The notes under the pieces: generated by a model
Database searches by the model: none
Told to the model about the DNA's origin: nothing
Seen by the model: the letters and a program-made list of their open reading frames with translations, nothing else
Shown here: positions 9,067 to 18,402 of the stretch, in pieces
How the letters are laid out: each line of letters begins with the position of its first letter
Position numbering within the stretch: position 1 is the first letter of the stretch
Assembly (NCBI GenBank): GCA_963827935.1
Contig: CAWHCN010000021.1
Location: 62,001 to 126,000, forward strand
DNA length: 64,000 bases
DNA from: DATFNV01 sp963827935
GTDB taxonomy: Bacteria; Planctomycetota; Planctomycetia; Gemmatales; Gemmataceae
Direction: 5' to 3'
Program-made: the position numbers and the translations under genes

Positions 9067-10546
9067 ATGGGCACCGATGAGGAACGCGCGGCCGAGCGCG
9101 GCAAATGGCTGGCGCTGACGGCGGCACTCCTGGGCTGGCTGTTCGACGGGTTCGAGATGGGGCTGTTTCCGGTCATCTCGCGACCGGCGCTAACCGAACT
9201 GCTGGGATGGGCTCACCTCTCGCAGCTTACCCCGGAGCAGGAGGGCCAGGTCGGCTTGTGGAATTCGTTGGCCATCGCCGGTTTCCTGGTGGGCGCCGCC
9301 ACCGGCGGCGTCTTGTTCGGCTGGTTGGGGGACCGCCTGGGGCGCGTGCGGGCCCTGACGCTGAGCATCCTGACGTATGCCCTGTGCAGCGGCCTGGGTG
9401 GATTCGTGGCAGCGCCGTGGCAGATCGTGCTGGTGCGGTTCGTGGCGGCCCTGGGCATGGGCGGCGAGTGGTCGCTGGGCGTGGCCCTGGTGATGGAGGT
9501 CTGGGGCGGCCGGTCCCGGGCCCTGTTGGCGGGCCTGATCGGCGCCGCCGCCAACGGAGGCTACCTCATCGTCGCGCTTCTCAGCCTCGGCCTCGGTTCA
9601 TTCCGCGGCGTGCTGTTGACGTGGGGACTGCCCGATTCGTGGGTCCAATGGCGGTTGCTAATGGTGCTGGGGACGTTGCCGGCCCTGCTGACGTTTTTCA
9701 TCCGGACGTTCGTCCCCGAATCGGGCGACTGGGAACGCGAGCGCGGCAAGGGCAGGACGTTGGCCTGGTCCGGCCGCGACCTGCTCGGCGTCCTGGCCGG
9801 CGCCTGGGGCTGCTGGGTGATTCTGTTGCTCTGGAGCCAGCCGGTGAGCTGGCTGCTGCGGGTCAACGGCACGCTCTTCGCGCTCCTCGGCGTGACCCTG
9901 GGCTTTCTTTATCCGATCTTCCGTTACCTGGGCCGGGCCGGGGGAACGACCGCCGAAACCAGGGCCACCATTCGCACGATGCTCCTGGCCGCCGGCCTGA
10001 GCGGCGTCCCGTTGCTGGCGACCTGGGCGTCGGTCCAATGGGGGCCGACCTGGGCGGATCGAGCTGTCCGGGCGGCTGCCGGCGGCCAAGGGAATGACCC
10101 AGATTTGTTCTTCGGTAGGCGCCATCTTCGGCTGTGTGCTGGGGGCCTCGCTCGCCGGCTGGAAAGGCCGTCGCCTGGCCTATGTCGTCCTGTGCTTGAC
10201 ATCGCTCGGTTCGTGCTGGCTCTTCTTCCGCACCAACGACACCTATGGCGCCTGGTTCCTGTTCAGTGCCGGCATTGCGGGAGCATGTACAGCCGCTTTC
10301 TACGGCTGGCTGCCGCTCTACCTGCCGGAGCTGTTCCCGACACGGATTCGAGCGACGGGCCAGGGATTCGGCTTCAACTTCGGCCGCATTCTGGCCGCGA
10401 TCGGGGCCTTGCAGACCTCCGCCCTGCAAGGGGCCTTCGGCGGCAGCTATCCGCAGGCCTGCTCGATCATGAGCCTCATCTACCTCGTCGGCGTGGCGAT
10501 CATCTGGCTGGCCCCGGAGACGCGCGGCCGACCGTTGCCGGAATAG
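9067..10546 (+). CDS. Major facilitator superfamily transporter, one frameshift
   Basis: About 490 residues with twelve predicted helices. The signature after helix 2 is visible as GWLGDRLGRVRAL, and helix 4 contains RFVAALGMGGEWSLG, as in the sugar/metabolite-proton symporter branch (YjhB/ShiA-like). The second half includes LPLYLPELFPTRIRATGQG, a typical loop. The first part is in frame 1 up to WADR near 10063. One surplus base then moves the reading to frame 2 (ELSGRLPAAKGMTQ) until the stop at 10546. A single inserted base in a conserved linker suggests a sequence error. The substrate is unknown. A palindrome follows the stop. Confidence 0.82.
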
Positions 10547-10557
10547 TCCGCTGGGAG

Positions 10558-10613
10558 GCAGCCCGAAGCGCCAGCGAGGGATTTCTTCTCCCCTCGCTGG
10601 CGCGTCGGGCTGC
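10558..10613. repeat. Palindrome of the CCCGAAGCG...GCGAGGG family, copy 1
   Basis: 23-nt arms 10558-10580 and 10591-10613 with a mismatch. It lies between the convergent MFS gene and the small membrane protein gene. Relatives with the same core are at 33851-33903 and 62612-62715. Confidence 0.8.
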
Positions 10614-10625
10614 CCAGGCGGCGTC

Positions 10626-10865
10626 CTACCGATCGCCCTTCCAGAACGAATAGACCATTCCCAGGAGGGCCCCCGCCAAGGCGCAGATCACCCGATCCCC
10701 GCCGAAGGCCATCGAGAACAGCAAACCCACCACCCCGAAGAAGGGGACCAGCGCAATCATGGTCAGGACGACGGGCACCGCCCGGTTGGGCGGCGGGTCC
10801 ATTCGCGGACGGGGCAAAACGGTCGGGCCAGGGACAGAACGAACCAGGCGCGAAGGAGCGGCCAT
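10626..10865 (-). CDS. Small two-helix membrane protein
   Basis: 79 residues from ATG 10865, chosen because GGAGG stands just upstream on the minus strand. Two hydrophobic segments (about residues 27-48 and 53-73) follow a proline-rich, basic N-terminus. The C-terminus FWKGDR is basic. No family recognised. The gene is convergent with the MFS gene. Confidence 0.6.
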   Translation of the reverse strand: MAAPSRLVRSVPGPTVLPRPRMDPPPNRAVPVVLTMIALVPFFGVVGLLFSMAFGGDRVICALAGALLGMVYSFWKGDR

Positions 10866-10990
10866 GACGGTGTTACCTCCAGGTGCCGGGAACTCGTCGG
10901 GCGTCTCTGGGTGAGCAAACCGCATGCCAGCCGTTGCTCCGCACGGTCCCAAGGAGTCCCGCATGAGGTGTCATGCCTGGTCTCGTTTCC

Positions 10991-11022
10991 CGTTTCCTGT
11001 CAACCTCCCGTGACAGGAAACG
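10991..11022. promoter_or_regulatory. 12-bp inverted repeat in a gene-free leader
   Basis: cgtttcctgtca (10991-11002) and tgacaggaaacg (11011-11022) are perfect inverted copies with an 8-nt spacer. They sit in the 405-base gap between the small membrane protein and the first PQQ-like gene, which otherwise shows only the promoter at 11136. The geometry suits a dimeric regulator site or a short hairpin. No regulator is known. Confidence 0.4.
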
Positions 11023-11135
11023 GCGCACCAGAATTCGTTGCCAGGACACAAGTTAGATACATCAATAGAATTTCATGTCACGCCTGCCGGAGCCCACCCC
11101 CCTGGCCGAAATCTGGGCGCTGCCCCTCAAATTGC

Positions 11136-11164
11136 TTGGCACACCCCGACGCCGCCCCTATACT
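11136..11164 (+). promoter_or_regulatory. Sigma70-type promoter of the first PQQ-like gene
   Basis: TTGGCA (11136-11141), a 17-base spacer and TATACT (11159-11164) are each one base from consensus. The start codon is at 11271, leaving a leader of about 100 nt. Confidence 0.6.
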
Positions 11165-11270
11165 GATTCGAGGCGATTGCGGACGCCCCGGTGCCCGTCG
11201 GGTCCCTCCTGGCGCCTCCTTCCCCGCCTGTCCGCGAATCCGCTCTTCCTCGGTCCCGAGGTCCTTTGGC

Positions 11271-12581
11271 ATGAAGACCACAGCGCTCCTCACCCTGGCC
11301 GCATGCCTGTTGCCGCTGACGGCCCGCGCCGACGACTGGCCGCAATTCCGCGGACCCAACCGGGACGGCGTATCCAAGGAAACGGGGCTGCTCAAGACCT
11401 GGCCGAAGGACGGGCCCAACCTGGCCTGGACCTACAAGCAGGCCGGAACCGGCTACTGCGGGCCGGCCATTGTCGGCGAGCCGCCTTTACACCTGCGGAG
11501 CGCGGGGAGCGGATGAGTATGTCTTTGCCCTGGACCTGACCAAGAACCCGCCGAAGGAATTGTGGGCGGTCAAGATCGGCCCGACCTTCATGCCAAAGAT
11601 CGGCTCCTGGAACCAGGGACCGCTTGTGACGCCGACGGTGGACGGCGACCTCGTGTTCGCGCTCGGCGGCGGCGGCGACCTGGTGTGCGTGGACCGTACG
11701 ACCAAGACGGCCAAGTGGCGCACTCACCTGATCAAGGACCTGAACGGCAACGTCTACAACTTCAACAACAGCCAGCCGGCGCCGGCCGGTTGGGGCTTCG
11801 CCTGTGCTCCGCTTGTGGATGGCGACCAGGTCATCTGCGTCCCCGGTGGCAAAGATGGGACTCTCGCGGCCCTTAACAAAAAGACCGGCGAACACATCTG
11901 GCGCAGCAAGACGCTGACCGCCGATGCCACCTACGCTTCCCCCGTGATGGCGACCATCGCCGGCACGAAACAGTATCTGCAAATGACCGAGAAGGGCGTC
12001 GCGGCCGTCGATCCGAAGGGGCGCTCCTGTGGTATTACAAGCGCGAGGAGCCCTACGCCGACATCGTCGGCTGTTCGCCGTTGGTCAAGGGAGATCGCGT
12101 TTTGATCAGCGGGGCAGGCGAGGGCGCCGGCGGCTGCGACCTGATCGAGATCAAGAAGGACGGCGCGAAGTTCGAGGCGAACAGGCTCTACGCCAAGAAG
12201 GCCCTGGAAAACTATCACGGCGGCCTGGTGCTGGTGGGCGACTACGTCTATGGCTCGGTGGGTGCCAGCGGGCCGGGGTCGTGGATGTGCATGGACTTTG
12301 CCACTGGTGCGGTCAAGTGGACTTCGAACGATCGCAGAATCGGCAAGGGGGCGATCACGGCGGCCGACGGGTTCCTGATCTGCACCGGCGAGGCGACGAA
12401 CCGGATTGTCCACACGCCGGCGGACCCGGCGACCAAGCTGTCGGTGACGGAAAGCTTCGTGCTGCCCGCGATCTCACCGCTGCGCAGGCCGAGCGGCCGA
12501 TTCTGGACCCACCCCGTCGTCGCCAACGGAAAGCTTTATTTACGCGATCAGGAATTGCTGTACTGCTATGAGGTGAGGTGA
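11271..12581 (+). CDS. Secreted PQQ-like beta-propeller protein, two frameshifts
   Basis: ATG 11271 opens a signal peptide (MKTTALLTLAACLLPLTARA, then DDWPQFRGPNRDGVSKETG). DWPQFRGPxxDG is the usual first blade of planctomycete PQQ-like outer-membrane-assembly-type propellers. Later blades show VWAVKIGP-, GDLVCVDRTT- and LAALNKKTGEHIWR-type repeats. Reading changes frame twice: a surplus C near 11481 (GPAIVGE/RLYTCGARGADEYV) and a missing G in a G-run near 12018 (VDPKG/ALLWYYKREEP). With these repaired the product has about 436 residues. Such proteins are structural or binding propellers, and PQQ itself is not necessarily bound. First of a paralogous series. Confidence 0.8.
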
Positions 12582-12583
12582 TC

Positions 12584-12623
12584 GCCGCTTGCGGCTTCGC
12601 ACCATTGCGAAGCCGCTCGCGGC
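12584..12623. repeat. GCTTGCGGCTTCGCA-type hairpin, copy 1
   Basis: 18-nt arms 12584-12601 and 12606-12623 with two mismatches, just after the PQQ-like stop codon. The same family recurs at 24094-24131, also directly after a stop codon. Confidence 0.7.
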
Positions 12624-12638
12624 GTGGAGGCGCCCCGG

Positions 12639-13841
12639 ATGCGGCCGACGACGTTGCAGCGCGAGCGCCTCGACGCCCTGCTGGCCGAGATCCTGCCCCG
12701 CAATGCGTTTTACGCCGCCCGCCTGGCCAATGCCGACCCGGCCGACTTCGCCCGCCTGCCCTGGACCACGAAGGCCGACCTGGTTCGCGACCAGGCGGCC
12801 CACCCGCCCTACGGCACCGTACTGACCTACCCGCGGCACCGTTACAGCCGCCTCCACCAAACGTCCGGCACGTCGGGCCGGCCGTTGCGCTGGCTCGACA
12901 CGCCCGAAAGCTGGAGCTGGATGCTCGGCTGCTGGGAGCAGATGTTCGCTATGATCGGGCTTCGGTCTGATGATCGGCTGTTCTTCGCCTTCTCGTTCGG
13001 GCCGTTTCTGGGCTTCTGGACGGCCTTCGAGGCGGCGGCGCGGGCGGGGTACTTTTGCCTGCCGGCCGGCGGACTGAGCAGCGGAGCCCGCCTTCGCTTG
13101 CTCCTGGACAACGAGGCCACGGTGATCTTTTGCACCCCAACCTACGCCCTCCGCCTGGCCGAGGTCGCCCGCGAGGAGAAGATTGACCTGGCCGGTTCAC
13201 CGGTGCGTGCGGTGGTGGTCGCGGGGGAACCGGGTGGGAGCATCGCCGCCACGCGGATCCGGATCGAGACGGCCTGGGGGGCGCGGGTGTTCGACCACAG
13301 TGGTATGACCGAGACCGGGCCGATGGCGATCGAATGCCCGGCCAACCCCGGCGGTCTGCATGTGCTGGAAAATGACTACATTGCGGAGGTGATCGATCCG
13401 CAGACGGCGGAGCCGGTGCCGCCGGGCCAGGTCGGCGAGCTGGTGGTCACGAACCTGGAGCGATGGGGGAGTCCGCTGATCCGCTACCGTACCGGCGATC
13501 TGGTCCGCGTCGATCCGCGGCCGTGCCCGTGCGGGAGTCAGCACCTGCGGCTGGACGGCGGCATCCTGGGCCGCGCGGATGATATGATTCATCTCCGCGG
13601 CAACAACGTCTATCCTGGTGCCCTGGAGGCGCTGTTGCGCCGCTTCCCGGAGGTGGCCGAGTTCCGGGTCGAGATCGATCAGTCTTCGGCGCTGGCGGCC
13701 CTGCGGATCGAGGTTGAGCCGGTCAACGGCGACAGCGGCGACTTGGGCGAGCGCGTCGATCGAGCCATCCGCGACGAGTTCCTGTTCCGCGCCGAGGTGC
13801 GCCTCGTCCCGCCCGGCAGCCTGCCCCGCTTCGAGGAATGA
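12639..13841 (+). CDS. AMP-forming ligase of the phenylacetate-CoA ligase (PaaK) type
   Basis: Members of this adenylate-forming family activate a carboxylic acid with ATP and usually transfer it to CoA. The 400 residues include the phosphate-binding loop (LHQTSGTSGRPLRW, about residue 70), the A5-like motif FDHSGMTETGPM (about residue 225) and the A7/A8 region RYRTGDLVRVDPRPCPCGS. The paired cysteines CPCG are also seen in PaaK relatives. ATG 12639 is preferred over GTG 12624 because GGAGG lies eight bases upstream of it. The acyl substrate is unknown. The gene sits between two PQQ-like genes and upstream of a second, LuxE-like ligase, which suggests a shared acid-using pathway. Confidence 0.85.
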   Translation: MRPTTLQRERLDALLAEILPRNAFYAARLANADPADFARLPWTTKADLVRDQAAHPPYGTVLTYPRHRYSRLHQTSGTSGRPLRWLDTPESWSWMLGCWEQMFAMIGLRSDDRLFFAFSFGPFLGFWTAFEAAARAGYFCLPAGGLSSGARLRLLLDNEATVIFCTPTYALRLAEVAREEKIDLAGSPVRAVVVAGEPGGSIAATRIRIETAWGARVFDHSGMTETGPMAIECPANPGGLHVLENDYIAEVIDPQTAEPVPPGQVGELVVTNLERWGSPLIRYRTGDLVRVDPRPCPCGSQHLRLDGGILGRADDMIHLRGNNVYPGALEALLRRFPEVAEFRVEIDQSSALAALRIEVEPVNGDSGDLGERVDRAIRDEFLFRAEVRLVPPGSLPRFEE

Positions 13842-13868
13842 AGGCGAATCGGTTCGTCAAGAAGACTT

Positions 13869-13995
13869 GAACCACGAAACACACGAAAGACGCGAAATAA
13901 AGACAAGGAGAACACCATGATGACGACGCGACGACAGTGGATGCTTGCGTTCCTGTTGTGTTTTCTTTTCGTGTCTTTCGTGTGTTTCGTGGTTC
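13869..13995. repeat. Palindrome spanning the leader and signal-peptide codons
   Basis: 29-nt arms 13869-13897 and 13967-13995 match at 28 positions. The 69-nt loop contains the ribosome site (AAGGAG, 13905-13910) and the ATG at 13917. The right arm is coding (residues 17-27 of the next gene). Confidence 0.85.
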
Positions 13996-16433
13996 CTTCT
14001 GTGTCTGCCGCCGACTGGTATCAGTGGCGCGGGCCGGAGAACAACGGCGTTTCCCGCGAGAAGAACCTGCCCGATAAGTGGTCGCCCAAAACCGTCGGCG
14101 AGAACAATCTCATCTGGAAGCAGCCCTACGGCGGGCGGACCGTTCCCATTGTCATGAACGGCCGGGTGTACGTCATCAATGACAGCGGCGAAGGGATCAA
14201 CGAGCAGGAACGGGTCATGTGCTTCGATGCCGACACCGGCAAGGTAATCTGGGAGCACAAATTCAACGTCTGGCTGACCGGCATCGTCAGCGACCGCGTC
14301 GGCTGGGGCAACGTCGTCGGCGACCCGGAAACCGGTAACGTCTACGCCCACGGCGTGCAGGGGCTGCTCTTCTGCTTCGACGGCAAGACCGGCCAGATCA
14401 AGTGGCAGCACTCGATGACCGAGGAATACGGCCGCATCACCGGCTATGGCGGCCGCGTCACCACCCCCACCATCGACCAGGATCGGCTCATCCTCGGCAT
14501 GGTCAACTCCAGCTGGGGCGAGTATGCCCGCGGCAGCACGCGCTTCGTCGCCCTCGACAAGAAGACCGGCAAGATCCTCTGGTGGTCCGAAACCGGACAT
14601 CAGGTCAAGAACACCTACTACTCCAATCCGGTGGTGGCGGTCGTCAACGGCGAACGGATCATGGTCAGCGGCGGCGGCGACGGCGGCGTTCACGCCTTCA
14701 AGGCTCGCACCGGCGAGAAGCTGTGGAGCTACCTGTTCGGCACCGGCGATATCAACATCACGCCAGTCGTGGACGGCAACTACATCTACATCGGCCACGG
14801 CGGCGAAAACCTCTCCGGCGGCGAACGCGGCATGCTCCTGTGCCTCGACGGCTCCAAGGTCAAGGAGGGCAAGCCCGCCCTGGTCTGGAAGGTGTCCGGC
14901 ATCCAGTTCACCTTCCCCTCGCCGATCCTGCTGGACGGCAAACTGTACATCGCCGACGAGGCCGCCACCCTCTACTGCTACGACGCCAAGAAGGGCACCG
15001 AATTGTGGCACAAGGGCTATGGCATTCAGGCCAAGGGCTCGCCGGTCTGGGCTGACGGCAAGATCTACGCCACCTCGGTCCAGGGCAATGTGGTGATCCT
15101 CAAGCCGGGCGACACCGGCTGCGACGTGCTCAGCCGGGTTATTCTGCGCAGCAAGACGCCGGGCACGGCCCTGTCGATCAACGGCGGCGCGTCGGTCGCC
15201 AACGGTCGGGTCTATTTTATGAGCAGCGAGGAGATGTACTGCATCGGCAATCCCGGCGCGAAGGTGGAGGCCAGCCCCGTCCCGGCGCCGCCCGTGGAAG
15301 CACCCCGGCTGCCGACGCCAAGGCGGCACACTTGCAGGTGGTGCCGGCCGACGTGGAGCTTTATCCGGGGGAGAGCGCGACATTCACGGCCCGCCTGTAC
15401 GACGACCAGGGCCGCTTCCTGCGCGAGGTAAAGGCTGCGTGGGAGACGGCGCCCTTCCTGCCCCCGCCGCCGGTGCCCGGCGCCAAGCCTCAGGCAGGTC
15501 CCCCGCCGCCGGCGCTCCAGGGGACCATCACCGCGGACGGCAAGTTGACGGTCAGCGACAAGGTGCCCGGGCAGTTCGGCGGCGTGGTGGCCAAGGCAGA
15601 GGGCCTCAGCGGGCGCGCACCGCATTCGCGTCGCCCCGCGCTTGCCCTACACCCAGGACTTTTCCAAGGTGCCGGTGGGGCGCACGCCGGGCGGCTGGGT
15701 CGAAGCCCAGGGCAAGTACCTCGTCAAGGAACTGGACGGCAAGAAGGTGCTGGCCAAGAACAACACCATCGCCAGCTTGCTGGCCGCCAAGGCCAATACC
15801 TATATCACTCTGCCCGGCACCGGCACCGGCAACTTCACCGTCCAGGCCGACGTGCGCGGCTCGCTCAAGAATGGCCAGTATCTCCCCGACATGGGCCTCA
15901 TCAACTGCCGCTACACGCTGATCCTGAGCGGCAGCGGCCAGAAGGGCGGCGTCGGGCAGAAGCTATCGCTCCAGTCGTGGGACGCCCTGCCGCGCATCGA
16001 TCAGACCGTCCCGTTTATCTGGAACCCGGGCACCTGGTACACGATGAAGCTCAGCGTCGAGCAGAGCGGCGGCAAGGCCCAGCTCAAGGGCAAGGTGTGG
16101 GAGCGGGGCCAGCCGAAGCCGGGGGCCTGGACCGTCACCTTTGAGGATCCGACGCCCAACGGCCCCGGCAGCGCGGGCCTGCACGGCTACTCGACGGATG
16201 TCAACGGCCCCCAGGATCCCGGCACGGAGATTTACTACGATAACGTGAAGGTGACACCGCACAAGAAGGAAGCCACCGGTGCGAGGGAAAAGTCACCCAA
16301 GGGGGCTGCGGCCGCCGGCCCGGGTGAGGCATCGGTCTCGCCGGCGCTGATGCCGGTCGTCGTTTCAGAAACGCAGTGTGCCCCGGGGTTCGTCGTACGG
16401 GAACGCCGGCTGTTCGGCCGCTGGCGGCGCTGA
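13917..16433 (+). CDS. Secreted PQQ-like propeller with C-terminal beta-sandwich region, two frameshifts
   Basis: Signal peptide MMTTRRQWMLAF...VPSVSA, then ADWYQWRGPENNGVSREKN, the propeller start. Repeats such as VMCFDADTGKVIWEHK, LLFCFDGKTGQIKWQH and FVALDKKTGKILWWSE cover residues 30-450. Frame breaks occur near 15310 (one base missing) and near 15617 (one surplus C before RIRVAPRLPYTQDF). After them come a linker with an immunoglobulin-like stretch (VVPADVELYPGESATFTARLYD) and a C-terminal domain (YTQDFSKVPVGRTPGGW...) resembling the laminin-G-like DUF1080 fold found on planctomycete sugar-binding proteins. Rebuilt length is about 838 residues. The signal core is encoded by a repeat element. 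Confidence 0.78.
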
Positions 16434-16441
16434 TCTCTGTT

Positions 16442-16552
16442 CTCCCCTCGCCCCGGTACTCCGGGGAGAGGGGTTGGGGGTGAGGGGCCGAATCTCGCGA
16501 AACCAGAACCCCTCACCCCCGACCCCTCGCCCCGGCACTCCGGGGAGAGGGC
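16442..16552. repeat. Two opposed copies of the CCTCACCCC-type repeat
   Basis: 16442-16490 and 16510-16552 are inverted copies of a phrase built on ctcaccccc-gacccctcgcccc and cactccggggagagg, forming a long hairpin. They fill the gap between two PQQ-like genes. A related copy is inside a coding region at 28966-29012. Confidence 0.75.
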
Positions 16553-16636
16553 AGGAGAATTCGTGCCGCTCGCCTAGGAATGCACGTTCCCACGCTCCGC
16601 ACGGGAACGAAGAATTAACGCAGAGAGGAATCTTCC

Positions 16637-18303
16637 ATGAGCTGCTGTCCCACCCTCCGGCGCTTCCTCGCCGGACTGGTCACGTTAACAATCCTGGTCC
16701 CCGTGGTGGCCGTGCTGGCGCTGTCACACTCGCGAACGGCGCAGCCCGCCGCCGCCGCGGACGCCAAGGTGTCGCACGATTGGCCGCTCTTCGGCGGCAC
16801 CATCCAGCGCAACATGGTCAACCTGATCGAAAAGAACGTGCCCACCGATTGGGACGTAAAGACCGGTAAGAACGTCAAGTGGGTGGCCGCGCTGGGGTCC
16901 AAGGCCTACGGCGGACCGATCATCGTCGGCGGCAAGGTCTTCATCGGCACCAACAATGCCCGGCCCCGTAACCCGCGCGACACGGCCCCCGACCCCGATG
17001 ATCCGCAAAAGAGGATCGGCGTCGACAAGGGCATCGTCATGTGCTTCAACGAGGCCGACGGCAAGTTCCTCTGGCAGGCGGTCCACGACAAGCTGCCCGC
17101 CGGCCGCGTCAACGACTGGCCCGGTGAAGGCATCTGCTCCAGCCCCTGCGTCGAGGGGAATCGTCTCTGGTATGTCAGCAACCGCTGCGAGGTCATCTGT
17201 GCCGACGTGAACGGCTACCAGAAGGGAAAGACGCAGCCGACGCACCCGGCCTACACCAGCCCCACCGACGCCGGCGTCCTCTGGCGCTACGATATGATGG
17301 CCAAGCTCGGCGTCTTCCCGCACAACCTGGCCGTCTGCTCGCCGCTCATCGTCGGCAACACCCTGTTCGTCATCACCAGCAACGGCGTTGACGAGGAGCA
17401 CATCAAGATCCCCAAGCCCGACGCCCCCAGCTTCATCGCCCTGAACAAGAACACCGGCGAAAAACTCTGGGACAGCAACCTGCCCACCAAGCAACTCCTG
17501 GCGCCGGGCGCCAACCTGGAATACCTGAAAAACACCGGCCGGGTCCTCATGCACGGGCAGTGGTCCAATCCGGTCTACGCCGAGGTGGACGGCACGGCGG
17601 AGATCATCTTCCCCGGCGGCGACGGCTGGCTGCGCGCCTATGACCCCAAGACCGGCACGGTCATCTGGGAATTCGACGCCAATCCCAAGGACTCGATCTA
17701 CAAACTGGGCGGCCAGGGCACCCGTAGCGACTTTGTCGCCTGCCCGGCAGTCCACGACAACCGCCTGTACATCGGCGTCGGTCAGGACCCGGAGCACGAC
17801 GCGGGCGTCGGCCATTTCTGGTGCATCGATCTGATCAAGGCAACGAAGACCAAGGGCGACGTGTCGCCGGAGTTGCCCGTGAAGAAGGAGAAGGTGAAAG
17901 GGCCGCCGAACCCCAACTCGGCGGCGGCCTGGCAGTACGGCGGACTGGACCCGGCCGACCCGCGGGTACAAGTTCGGGCGTACCATGTCCACCGCCTCGG
18001 TTCACGATGGCCTGTGCTTCATCGCCGAGCAAGAAGGCATCCTGCACTGCCTGGATGCCAAGACCGGCACGGAATACTGGCAGCACGACATGCAAGCGCC
18101 GACCTGGAGTTCGCCCTACACCGTGGACGGCAAGGTTTTCCTCGGCAACGATAAGCGCGAACTGGTCATCTTCGAGCACTCCAAGACGAAGAAGATCATC
18201 GGCGTCCGCGACATGGGTTCGCTGGTGCAGAGCCACGCCCGTTGTGGCCAATGGCGTGCTCTACGTCCTGACGGAGAACAAGCTGTACGCCATCCAGAAG
18301 TGA
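16637..18303 (+). CDS. PQQ-like beta-propeller protein, two frameshifts
   Basis: Starts at ATG 16637 behind AGAGGAA with an uncleaved or lipoprotein-like leader (CCPTLRRFLAGLVTLTILVPVV). The first blade is DWPLFGGTIQRNMVNLIEKN, closely matched in the next gene (DWPMYGGTPARNMVNTLAKD), so the two are recent paralogues. Repeats include VMCFNEADGKFLWQAV, FIALNKNTGEKLWDSN and WLRAYDPKTGTVIWEF. A surplus base near 17958 (DPR/YKFGRTMSTAS) and another near 18230 (LVQS/TPVVANGVLYVL) break the frame. Rebuilt, it ends ENKLYAIQK at 18303, about 555 residues. It is probably envelope-located. Confidence 0.78.
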
Positions 18304-18314
18304 GCGACCATCGG

Positions 18315-18381
18315 GCGAGTGGGGGGGGCGTAAGCCCCCTGATGACGCGACGCCATCGGGGGGCTTACGCCCCCTGCTCGC
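18315..18381. repeat. GGGGGCGTAAGCCCCC-type palindrome
   Basis: Arms 18315-18344 and 18354-18381 pair with small irregularities in the G-run. It occupies the gap between two PQQ-like paralogues. Confidence 0.75.
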
Positions 18382-18402
18382 CAATCCCAAGGAAATTCAC
18401 GC

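Noticed and set aside
13857..15383. A 508-codon open frame on the minus strand opposite the second PQQ-like gene
   Set aside because: It mirrors the codon structure of the plus-strand gene, has no family motif, and the plus-strand frame shows a clear propeller. The same holds for long minus-strand frames at 16724-17992, 18397-19983, 20523-22112 and 22353-24146.
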